Of a DNA stretch of 5,437 bases, positions 1-5,091 are shown piece after piece. The position numbers were made by a program, and so were the translations under genes. The number at the start of each line of letters is the position of its first letter. Within the stretch, counting starts at the first letter, position 1. This stretch comes from Bacillota bacterium (GTDB lineage Bacteria > Bacillota > Clostridia > Acetivibrionales > DSM-2933), in NCBI GenBank assembly GCA_030705945.1, contig JAUZPS010000356.1:1-5437 (forward strand), written 5' to 3'. The notes below the pieces were generated by a model, which did not search any database, had not been told where the DNA came from, and saw only the letters and a list, made by a program, of their open reading frames with translations.

Positions 1-192
1 CCTGATTTTATGCAGAAAATAGCTGTTGTCTTTCCTCAATATTGGGCTATGAAAGGTATGAGAAGCGTAATAGATAATAATTTAGGCTTTGAAGCAATAT
101 TGCAGCCCTTAATAATTATTTTGTTTATAGGGGTGCTGTTATTTGTGGCTAGTGTAGCTAAGAGTAAAATTAAAATCGGAGTAAGTAGTTAA
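1..192 (+). CDS. ABC-2 type transporter permease, C-terminal end (5' truncated by window edge)
   Basis: The reading frame is open from the first base and ends with TAA at 190-192, leaving 63 residues of a longer protein. The fragment has the pattern PQYWAMKGMRSVI, then a short linker, then one hydrophobic segment (about LQPLIIILFIGVLLFVASVA) and a basic tail (KSKIKIG). In ABC-2 permeases of the drug/Na+ export type (NatB/YhaP-like) the chain ends this way: a P-x-Y-W-A motif before the last transmembrane helix and a short cytoplasmic tail. The role would be the membrane subunit of an ATP-driven exporter; the ATPase partner would lie upstream, outside the window. The substrate cannot be told. 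The Met at base 10 is internal, not a start: no ribosome binding site precedes it. A strong terminator follows, so this gene closes an upstream operon. The family call rests on a short fragment. Confidence 0.68.
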   Translation, partial: PDFMQKIAVVFPQYWAMKGMRSVIDNNLGFEAILQPLIIILFIGVLLFVASVAKSKIKIGVSS

Positions 193-204
193 TTATAGCC
201 TTGC
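191..204 (+). repeat. 14-bp direct repeat, copy 1
   Basis: AATTATAGCCTTGC occurs exactly here and again at 4985-4998. This copy overlaps the stop codon of the transporter gene. The second lies behind the secF terminator. Both are in post-gene AT-rich sequence. No function is recognised, and chance is possible in a base-biased sequence. Confidence 0.45.
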
Positions 205-237
205 AATATTATTAGGAATAGCTTAAAGATATTTTAT

Positions 238-285
238 AAATCTCCCATACAATCAGTATTTTATTGATTGTATGGGAGATTTTTT
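238..285 (+). terminator. Strong intrinsic terminator after the ABC permease gene
   Basis: There is a perfect 18-bp stem: 238-255 pairs with 265-282 around a 9-nt loop (GTATTTTAT, 256-264). The 3' arm runs into six T residues (280-285). The core TCTCCCATACAATCA/TGATTGTATGGGAGA is fully complementary. It lies 46 nt after the permease stop codon and should end that transcript. The A residues before the 5' arm are few, so the best direction is the + strand. Confidence 0.9.
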
Positions 286-316
286 GATTGAAAAAGAGGC
301 TCTTAAATAATTATTT

Positions 317-332
317 ATTACAAAATTGTAAT
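317..332. promoter_or_regulatory. Perfect 16-bp palindrome, candidate operator
   Basis: ATTACAAAATTGTAAT is a perfect inverted repeat, with 7-bp arms around AA, extended by the self-complementary centre. The right half overlaps a weak promoter-like pair (TTGTAA 326-331, TGTAAT 350-355, 18-nt gap). It has the size of a dimeric repressor site, but I cannot match it to a named regulator. AT-rich sequence makes chance palindromes more likely. Confidence 0.3.
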
Positions 333-381
333 TTTCATTTTCATCTATATGTAATTTTTGTCTTCTACAATTAGGATATAG

Positions 382-464
382 ATAAGTTTCGAAAAGATTC
401 TAAATTAAAAATGCAGTTAATACGTCTGCATTTTACTATCAAAGCTGAACTTTTCGCAACTTAT
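382..464 (+). other. Nested stem-loop; candidate structured RNA or small inverted-repeat element
   Basis: An outer stem pairs 382-396 with 450-464 at 14 of 15 positions (the only mismatch is T389/C457); its core is CGAAAAG/CTTTTCG. Inside sits a 9-bp perfect stem, AAAATGCAG 408-416 with CTGCATTTT 426-434, around the loop TTAATACGT. The two stems are separated by 11 and 15 unpaired nt. A weak promoter-like pair at 326-355 could start a transcript just before it. No T-run follows the outer stem on the + strand; the inner stem is followed by T-rich sequence on the - strand, so a weak reverse terminator is one reading. A short MITE-like element with 15-bp ends is another. It matches no RNA family I recognise. 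Confidence 0.45.
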
Positions 465-518
465 GAATCAAGGTATATATTTTGCAATATAATAAATGAA
501 TATATAATATAAATTTAT

Positions 519-543
519 AGAAGTTTTTTAAAAAAAATCTTCT
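519..543. promoter_or_regulatory. A/T-tract dyad overlapping the scfA -35 region
   Basis: AGAAG (519-523) and CTTCT (539-543) form the ends of a 25-bp imperfect palindrome; the middle is T6 followed by A8, with one T/T mismatch pair at 524/538. Its right end overlaps the proposed -35 box of scfA (540-545). The A8 run could act as an UP-like or bent-DNA element, and the dyad could bind a regulator. Both roles are inferred from position only. Confidence 0.3.
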
Positions 544-568
544 CAAGTGATGAAAAATGTGTTAGAAT
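540..568 (+). promoter_or_regulatory. Predicted sigma-A-type promoter of scfA
   Basis: The -35 TTCTCA (540-545, 4 of 6 consensus) and -10 TAGAAT (563-568, 5 of 6) are separated by 17 nt. Transcription would start near 575, giving an untranslated leader of about 28 nt with the AGGAGG site inside it. A second weaker pair lies upstream (TTGCAA 482-487, TAATAT 505-510). Confidence 0.6.
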
Positions 569-589
569 ACAAAAGTGTAAAAAAGTCAT

Positions 590-595
590 AGGAGG
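590..595 (+). promoter_or_regulatory. scfA ribosome binding site
   Basis: A full-consensus AGGAGG lies 7 nt before the ATG at 603. This is the strongest ribosome binding site before any gene here, as expected for an abundant small peptide, and it fixes the start. Confidence 0.85.
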
Positions 596-602
596 AAAAC
601 TA

Positions 603-743
603 ATGAAACACATTAAAACTCTAAGCGGTCCAACCTTAAAGGATAGTGTTAAAAATTGCGGCTGTGGAGAATGCCAAACATCCTGCCAGTCAGCATGCAA
701 GACATCATGCACAGTAGCTAATCAAAGTTGCCAGAAAAAATAA
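603..743 (+). CDS. scfA: SCIFF family ribosomally made peptide precursor (ranthipeptide precursor)
   Basis: This 46-residue peptide starts MKHIKTL, the conserved SCIFF leader start, and carries the family core CGECQTSCQSACKTSC followed by TVANQSC. Cysteines are at residues 19, 21, 24, 28, 32, 36 and 43. The family is named for six cysteines in about 45 residues; C21, C24, C28, C32, C36 and C43 fit those six, and C19 is an additional seventh. From recalled work on Clostridium thermocellum CteA and Caldanaerobacter Tte1186, the maturase joins Cys32 to the gamma carbon of Thr37; both residues are present here at those numbers. The leader (about 1-18) is probably bound by the N-terminal domain of ScfB. 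The mature product's role is not settled; related ranthipeptides have been linked to population-density control in solventogenic clostridia. The start is fixed by AGGAGG at 590-595. The gene is short enough to be missed by default gene callers. Confidence 0.96.
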   Translation: MKHIKTLSGPTLKDSVKNCGCGECQTSCQSACKTSCTVANQSCQKK

Positions 744-793
744 GCATAAAGCATGTCGGTAAATGAGTCAAGGTTATCGGTATGTTTATTATT

Positions 794-833
794 AAAGTGG
801 AAGGTGATTGAATAATCTCACTTTCCACTTTTT
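794..833 (+). terminator. Terminator-like hairpin between scfA and scfB (partial terminator/attenuator)
   Basis: A 14-bp stem pairs 794-807 with 818-831, with a single G-T wobble (803/822), around a 10-nt loop (TTGAATAATC). It is followed by a short T-run (829-833). It lies 50 nt after the scfA stop and 85 nt before scfB. No convincing promoter follows, so the likely job is partial termination: many scfA transcripts and fewer scfA-scfB read-through transcripts. The T-run is short (five, two of them in the stem), which fits leaky termination. The stem may also protect the scfA mRNA 3' end. Confidence 0.75.
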
Positions 834-899
834 GAATGTTTAAGTATTCATAGAATCTTATCCATTCCAATGATAATAAAAAAGTTACAAAGATTAATC

Positions 900-904
900 A
901 GGAG
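900..904 (+). promoter_or_regulatory. scfB ribosome binding site with unusually long spacing
   Basis: AGGAG is the only good match before scfB, but it ends 14 nt before the ATG at 919 instead of the usual 5-10. No in-frame ATG, GTG or TTG lies between them. The conserved family N-terminus (MIHKF) begins at this ATG, so the start is right and translation initiation may be weak. Confidence 0.6.
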
Positions 905-918
905 TTGAAATTATTTTT

Positions 919-2262
919 ATGATTCATAAGTTTAAAATGTTTGGAACCAATATTGTTGTAGATGTGAACAGCGGATCTGTTCATGTTTTTGATGAAATTT
1001 CCTTTGATATACTTGATTTCTATGAAAAATTATCAAAGGAACAAATAGTGGACAAGCTTTCAGATAAATACGACAGGGAAGAAATCAGTGAAGCTGTTGA
1101 TGAAATCAACGACCTTGCTAAAAAAGAATTGCTTTATTGTCCTGATATTTATAAGGATTATATGCCTCTTTGGGATAAAAAATCTGTTGTTAAAGCTTTA
1201 TGTATCCATATATCCCATGACTGCAACTTAAGATGCAAATATTGTTTTGCCTCCACAGGTGATTTTGGCGGAAGTAGAACCATGATGAGTCCTGAGATAG
1301 GCAAAAAGGCTATAGACTTCCTGATAAAAGAGTCTGGCAGCAGGAGGAATCTAGAACTCGATTTCTTTGGCGGGGAACCCTTGATGAACTTTGATGCAGT
1401 AAAGATTATAATTGATTATGCTCTGAGTATTTCTGAAAAGTATAACAAGAATTTTAAATTCACAATTACAACTAATGCTCTCCTTTTGAAAGAAGAGTAT
1501 AAGGAATATATCAACAAACATATTCAAAATATTGTTCTAAGCATTGATGGGCGTGAAGAGACAAATGACAGAATGAGGTACAGAGTAGACGGAACTGGTT
1601 CTTATAAGGATATAATAGGAAAGATCAAAGATATTGCTGATTCGAGAAATCAGGACAATTATTATGTAAGAGGAACCTTTACCAGAGAGAACCTTGATTT
1701 TTCAAAGGATGTTCTGCACTTGGCTGATGAAGGTTTTAAGCAGATTTCTGTCGAACCTGTTGTTGCTGCTAAGGATACCGGATATGACATAAGAGAAGAA
1801 GATTTGCCGCAGCTCTTTAAAGAATATGAGGAACTTGCTCATGAATATGTAAAAAGAGATAAAGAGGGAAACGGTTTTAACTTCTTTCATTTCATGATTG
1901 ATCTTGATCAGGGGCCGTGCATAGCAAAAAGGCTGAGTGGCTGCGGTTCAGGTCATGAGTATCTTTCGGTCACTCCCGATGGAGATATTTACCCATGTCA
2001 TCAGTTTGTTGGAATGGAAGAATTCAAGATGGGCAATGTTTGTGAAGATTCCTTTGAAAGAAACAAACAGAACACATTTATGAAATCTAATGTTTATTCA
2101 AAGGAAGAATGTTCTGCGTGTTGGGCAAAGTTTTACTGCAGCGGAGGATGCGCGGCTAATGCGTATCAATTTAATAACGATATTAATTTGCCTTACAAAA
2201 TAGGTTGCGAGTTAGAGAAGAAAAGATTAGAGTGCGCATTGTGGATCAAAACACAAATTTAA
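919..2262 (+). CDS. scfB: SCIFF peptide maturase, radical SAM/SPASM thioether-forming enzyme
   Basis: The protein has 447 residues, the usual family length. In order: a winged-helix, PqqD-like leader-binding domain (about 1-90, starting MIHKFKMFGTNIVVDVNSG); a radical SAM domain (about 93-320) with the cluster motif C102-x3-C106-x2-C109 and the SAM-contacting GGEP at 151-154; and a C-terminal SPASM domain. Its cysteines fit C342-x12-G-x4-C360, then C398-x2-C401-x5-C407-x3-C411, then C430, enough for two auxiliary [4Fe-4S] clusters; C334 and C375 are extra. Family knowledge says the 5'-deoxyadenosyl radical abstracts a hydrogen from the acceptor Thr of ScfA and a cysteine sulfur is joined there; CteB is the crystallised homologue. 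The enzyme is cytoplasmic and oxygen-sensitive. It follows its substrate gene across a terminator-like hairpin, so it is probably made by read-through. All expected ligands are present and no frameshift is seen. An alternative peptide substrate is unlikely given the adjacent scfA. Confidence 0.97.
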   Translation: MIHKFKMFGTNIVVDVNSGSVHVFDEISFDILDFYEKLSKEQIVDKLSDKYDREEISEAVDEINDLAKKELLYCPDIYKDYMPLWDKKSVVKALCIHISHDCNLRCKYCFASTGDFGGSRTMMSPEIGKKAIDFLIKESGSRRNLELDFFGGEPLMNFDAVKIIIDYALSISEKYNKNFKFTITTNALLLKEEYKEYINKHIQNIVLSIDGREETNDRMRYRVDGTGSYKDIIGKIKDIADSRNQDNYYVRGTFTRENLDFSKDVLHLADEGFKQISVEPVVAAKDTGYDIREEDLPQLFKEYEELAHEYVKRDKEGNGFNFFHFMIDLDQGPCIAKRLSGCGSGHEYLSVTPDGDIYPCHQFVGMEEFKMGNVCEDSFERNKQNTFMKSNVYSKEECSACWAKFYCSGGCAANAYQFNNDINLPYKIGCELEKKRLECALWIKTQI

Positions 2263-2277
2263 AAGTATAAGTAAGGG

Positions 2278-2363
2278 CGTTTCAAAAAATTCCTTGTTCA
2301 GGTTTATACGACGAAAACAGATTATATCAAGTTTTTGAAACGAACAGTTGCTAAGTTTTTTTT
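2278..2363 (+). terminator. Inverted repeat and T-run after scfB, possible terminator
   Basis: An 11-bp perfect stem (CGTTTCAAAAA 2278-2288 with TTTTTGAAACG 2332-2342) encloses 43 nt. A run of eight T residues follows at 2356-2363, 13 nt past the stem. The long loop and gap make this a non-standard terminator. Loop bases TTGTTC (2294-2299) can also pair with GAACAG (2342-2347), which would form a pseudoknot. It starts 16 nt after the scfB stop, so ending that transcript is the simplest role. Confidence 0.4.
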
Positions 2364-2559
2364 GATACTGCCTAAAGCAATAAAGAATGTATAAGTAAAG
2401 AAAGTAATGTAAAAGATAGTAACAATAAATGTTAAAATCACAAGAATATTTATTCGAAAGTCTACATAATATAATGAACAAATAGGCTTTTATTATGTAA
2501 AAGTTAGTTTAAAACTACTGTAAATCCTATAATTACATAGGTGAATAACTTAAAAAGTA
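2364..2559. other. AT-rich spacer upstream of secD, no gene seen
   Basis: No open frame with a plausible ribosome binding site is present. The only structure is a 9-bp inverted repeat (TACATAATA 2463-2471 with TATTATGTA 2491-2499, 19-nt loop), a small TAGTTT-A-AAACTA dyad near 2507-2519 and a 5-bp CCTAT/ATAGG hairpin at 2526-2541. None is strong enough to name. Confidence 0.5.
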
Positions 2560-2589
2560 TTGACGAAGAGGGTTCGTAAATTATATAAT
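2560..2589 (+). promoter_or_regulatory. Near-consensus sigma-A promoter of secD-secF
   Basis: The -35 TTGACG (2560-2565, 5 of 6) and -10 TATAAT (2584-2589, 6 of 6) are separated by 18 nt. It is the best promoter in the window. Transcription would start near 2596, giving a leader of about 33 nt. TGACGA (2561-2566) and TCGTCA (2591-2596) form an inverted pair framing the promoter. This gives secDF expression independent of scfB. Confidence 0.8.
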
Positions 2590-2612
2590 ATCGTCATGCG
2601 GACAAGTTTAAA

Positions 2613-2618
2613 AGGGGG
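2613..2618 (+). promoter_or_regulatory. secD ribosome binding site
   Basis: AGGGGG lies 10 nt before the ATG at 2629 and supports that start; no other in-frame start in this position has such a site. Confidence 0.7.
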
Positions 2619-2628
2619 AATTTAACAA

Positions 2629-3960
2629 ATGAGAGGTAAGGACGCGGTCAAATTCTTTTCAGTAATCGCGGTAGTTGCAATTTTGACCTTTTTAGCATTT
2701 CAGCCAAATGGCACAACAATTTCAGGATTGGGAACCATACAGAGTGCGTATGACATACGTCAGGCTGCTGACTTAAAAGGTGGTATTGATGTTTTACTAG
2801 CTCCGAGGGATAAGAATGATAAACCATATGCAGCAAAAAATGATGAATTAAATCAAGCTAAGTCGGTTATTGAACACAGACTTGACGCCAAAGGCGTTAT
2901 GGACAGAATAGTTGCAGTTGACTATGGCAAGAAAAGAATAACTGTTCAGATCCCGTTGAAAAAAGGCACGACAATACAGGATCCAGGCAGCACAATAGAA
3001 GATCTCGGTAAAATGGCATTACTTACTTTCAGGGAAATAGATGAAACCAAGTCCGCAAACGGCCAGATTGTTCCTGTAAGTGGTGATCCTATACTTGAAG
3101 GTAAAAATGTTAAATCAGCAAAATATCAAGCAGATACACAAACCGGAGGAAATGATGTGGCGCTTAAACTTGATAGCGAAGGCACAAAGAAATTTGCAGA
3201 TGCTACATCAAGATTAGTAGGTAAAAGAATCGGTATCTATATGGATGAGATGCTTTTATCAGCTCCAAATGTTAAAGAAGCAATAACAAGCGGTGAATGT
3301 GTTGTGCAAGGTCAGAAGTCAGTTGATGAAGCTGTTAGATTGGCGCAGGATATCCAATCCGGCGCAATGCCTTTCAAGCTTGAATCAGAAAATACCAGCT
3401 CCATAAGCCCGATGCTCGGATCAAACGCATTGAGTGTTGGTGTAACAGCAGGTATTGTAGCATTTATATTTGTTTGCGTATTCATGCTTTTCTTCTACAG
3501 ATTGCCTGGAATACTTGCTTGTATAGCTCTTTTAGGGCATACAGTTTCCCAGCTGTTGTTTATATCATGGTTTGGGCTTACAATGTCATTACCTGGTATT
3601 GCCGCCCTCATACTGTCTATCGGTATGGGTGTTGACGCAAACGTTATCATATTTGAGAGGGTTAAGGAAGAGCTCCGTAATGGAAAAACATTGCGTTCAG
3701 CTATTGATATCGGATTTAAGAGAGCCTTCAGCGCTGTATTTGATAGTAACATAACAACATTGATTTCCGGATGTGTTCTTTTATACTTCGGTACTGGAGC
3801 AATAAAGTCATTTGCTATAACACTCATCGTGGGAGTCATATTAAGCTTCCTTACTGCCGTAACTGCTTCAAGATTGTTGTTAAAAGCAGTATCCGGTTTG
3901 AATATTGCAAAGCATAAATGGCTTTATGGCGTGAAAGGAGTGAAAGAACAGAATGGTTGA
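2629..3960 (+). CDS. secD: Protein translocase subunit SecD
   Basis: SecD works with SecF as an RND-type membrane complex that uses the proton-motive force to help pull proteins out of the SecYEG channel. The 443 residues fit stand-alone Gram-positive SecD, shorter than the Escherichia coli protein. TM1 (about 7-25) is followed by an extracytoplasmic domain (about 26-262) opening with DLKGGIDV (48-55), a variant of the D1 motif usually written LDLRGG, and including the ENTSSISPMLG stretch before TM2. Five helices follow at about 266-289, 293-314, 318-341, 368-389 and 391-419. TM4 carries LPGIAALILSIGMGVDANVI with the conserved Asp336 used in proton coupling, followed by IFERVKEELRNG. The tail is short and basic. 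It overlaps secF by 8 nt, indicating translational coupling. The gene has its own promoter. No damage is seen. Confidence 0.97.
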   Translation: MRGKDAVKFFSVIAVVAILTFLAFQPNGTTISGLGTIQSAYDIRQAADLKGGIDVLLAPRDKNDKPYAAKNDELNQAKSVIEHRLDAKGVMDRIVAVDYGKKRITVQIPLKKGTTIQDPGSTIEDLGKMALLTFREIDETKSANGQIVPVSGDPILEGKNVKSAKYQADTQTGGNDVALKLDSEGTKKFADATSRLVGKRIGIYMDEMLLSAPNVKEAITSGECVVQGQKSVDEAVRLAQDIQSGAMPFKLESENTSSISPMLGSNALSVGVTAGIVAFIFVCVFMLFFYRLPGILACIALLGHTVSQLLFISWFGLTMSLPGIAALILSIGMGVDANVIIFERVKEELRNGKTLRSAIDIGFKRAFSAVFDSNITTLISGCVLLYFGTGAIKSFAITLIVGVILSFLTAVTASRLLLKAVSGLNIAKHKWLYGVKGVKEQNG

Positions 3961-4906
3961 TTTAATTGGTAAAAGGTATTGGTTCTTTGGTCTTTCGATA
4001 TTGATTATATTAGCAGGAGTAGTTGGCTTTATCGCGCACGGAGGGTTTAACCTCGACATTCAGTTTGAAGGAGGAGCAATTGTTTCACTTCAAATGGAGG
4101 ATAACAAATTTGACACAAATAAAGCGGCAGATGTAGTATCTAAGGCAATCAATAAAAAAGTTACGGCTCAGAAATCAGAAATACCTGACGCTAAAGGTAA
4201 GGGTAGCATTTATATGCTGGTTTTAAACGTTGCTGAAAAAACTCAGAATTTAAGCAGCGCTGAAGTTTCAAACGCGTTAACTGCAATAAAGAAGGATTCG
4301 GATTTTAAGGTTAAGAAGGATACTCAACCTGAAATCAGAAACGTGTCTGCGTTCATAGGAAAAGAATTGATGTCTAACGCTATGGTAGCAGCCTTTATAG
4401 TTTGTGTGCTCATCATACTTTACCTGTGGTTCAGATTCAGAACAATGTCGGGTCCGTCAGCGGGTGTTATGGGTATTTTAGCGTTGTTACATGACGCGCT
4501 TATAATGTTGTCGGTTTACACGATATTTAATATATCGTTGAATGAATCGTTTATTGCGGCCATTCTGACGATATTAGGATACTCCATGAGTGACACTATC
4601 ATCATCTACGACAGAATAAGAGAAAATACAAGTTTGCTTAGAAAAGTTCCTATAGCTGAACTTGTTAACAGAAGTATTTTACAGACATTAAACAGATCTA
4701 TTAACACTGTTGTAACAGTTTTAATCAGTATTTTGACTATATTCTGTTTTGCTTGTTACTACAATATTGAATCAGTTAGAGTATTTACATTCCCGCTTCT
4801 TATCGGTATTGCAAGCGGATGTTATTCATCAATATTCATCGCAAGTCCATTATGGGTTATGTGGAAGGAATATAAAGCTAAACAGCCTACTGTTTCAAAA
4901 GCGTAA
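3953..4906 (+). CDS. secF: Protein translocase subunit SecF
   Basis: SecF is the partner of SecD in the accessory complex of the Sec translocon. The 317 residues are family-sized. TM1 lies at about 10-28, an extracytoplasmic domain at about 29-138, and five helices at about 140-161, 168-190, 197-219, 248-270 and 277-302. The F1-like motif is LDIQFEGGA (34-42), where many homologues have a GxDFxGG form. The signature ALLHDALIM (177-185) and ILGYSMSDTIIIYDRIREN (207-225) identify the family; Asp214 and Arg221 match residues important for proton coupling in E. coli SecF. Ser213 replaces the Asn common in GYSIND. The ATG at 3953 lies within the secD end, 12 nt after AAGGAG (3935-3940), so translation is probably coupled to secD. 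A terminator follows. The pair is a normal, intact secDF operon. Confidence 0.97.
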   Translation: MVDLIGKRYWFFGLSILIILAGVVGFIAHGGFNLDIQFEGGAIVSLQMEDNKFDTNKAADVVSKAINKKVTAQKSEIPDAKGKGSIYMLVLNVAEKTQNLSSAEVSNALTAIKKDSDFKVKKDTQPEIRNVSAFIGKELMSNAMVAAFIVCVLIILYLWFRFRTMSGPSAGVMGILALLHDALIMLSVYTIFNISLNESFIAAILTILGYSMSDTIIIYDRIRENTSLLRKVPIAELVNRSILQTLNRSINTVVTVLISILTIFCFACYYNIESVRVFTFPLLIGIASGCYSSIFIASPLWVMWKEYKAKQPTVSKA

Positions 4907-4926
4907 TAAAAATAATTTTATAAATC

Positions 4927-4962
4927 AAAGCCGTTTGCTTAGTTGCAGGCGGCTTTTGTTTT
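4927..4962 (+). terminator. Intrinsic terminator of secD-secF
   Basis: A 12-bp stem (AAAGCCGTTTGC 4927-4938 with GCAGGCGGCTTT 4945-4956, two G-T wobbles) has a 6-nt loop (TTAGTT). The T-tail TTTTGTTTT runs 4954-4962. It begins 21 nt after the secF stop and separates secDF from panB. Confidence 0.88.
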
Positions 4963-4984
4963 GCTAAAAATAGTCTTGCAGCAA

Positions 4985-4998
4985 AATTATAGCCTTGC
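4985..4998 (+). repeat. 14-bp direct repeat, copy 2
   Basis: This is an exact copy of AATTATAGCCTTGC at 191-204. Here its TTGC end overlaps a promoter-like -35 (TTGCCT 4995-5000). Flanks differ between the copies beyond general AT-richness. Confidence 0.45.
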
Positions 4999-5021
4999 CT
5001 TATTAAATTTTTTATGATAAT
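4995..5021 (+). promoter_or_regulatory. Possible promoter of panB (weak)
   Basis: TTGCCT (4995-5000, 4 of 6) and GATAAT (5016-5021, 5 of 6) are spaced by 15 nt, shorter than ideal. It is the best pair between the secF terminator and panB and would give a leader of about 175 nt containing the repeats and hairpins described next. Confidence 0.3.
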
Positions 5022-5043
5022 GTATTATTAATGTTCGGCGGTA

Positions 5044-5091
5044 TCTTTTAAGAACTGCACGAATAAATACTTAATAGTCTTTTAAAACTGC
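5044..5091 (+). repeat. Imperfect direct repeat in panB leader
   Basis: TCTTTTAAGAACTGC (5044-5058) and TCTTTTAAAACTGC (5078-5091) match except for one inserted G. They begin 34 bp apart, close to three helical turns. They could be paired protein sites or the remains of tandem RNA elements. The second copy supplies the 5' arm (ACTGC) of the stem-loop that follows. Confidence 0.5.

Noticed and set aside
515..712. Open frame on the - strand across scfA and its promoter
   Set aside because: It lies antisense to a clearly recognised gene, its protein has no family pattern, and it has no credible ribosome binding site.
753..815. 20-codon frame (MSVNESRLSV...) running into the scfA-scfB hairpin, like a leader peptide
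   Set aside because: No Shine-Dalgarno sequence precedes it and it has no run of one regulatory codon; the hairpin explains the region by itself.
832..877. Possible scfB promoter (TTGAAT, TAGAAT, GATAAT boxes)
   Set aside because: TTGAAT (832-837) to TAGAAT (851-856) is only 13 nt, and TTCATA (847-852) to GATAAT (872-877) is 19 nt; no pair has good spacing and boxes together.
2265..2398. 10-bp direct repeat GTATAAGTAA (2265-2274 and 2389-2398) flanking the inverted repeat, as a target duplication of a small mobile element
   Set aside because: The enclosed ends are not inverted repeats of each other, and a 10-mer repeat is expected fairly often in such AT-rich sequence.
2227..2481. 84-codon - strand frame in the scfB-secD spacer
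   Set aside because: Low-complexity Tyr/Leu/Cys-rich product typical of AT-rich noncoding DNA, with no good ribosome site.
3495..3839. 114-codon - strand frame inside secD
   Set aside because: It is the shadow of the conserved SecD transmembrane region; the + strand carries the family motifs.
4749..4967. Alternative + frame across the end of secF and its terminator
   Set aside because: It runs through the last SecF helices and the terminator hairpin, with no ribosome binding site or family resemblance.
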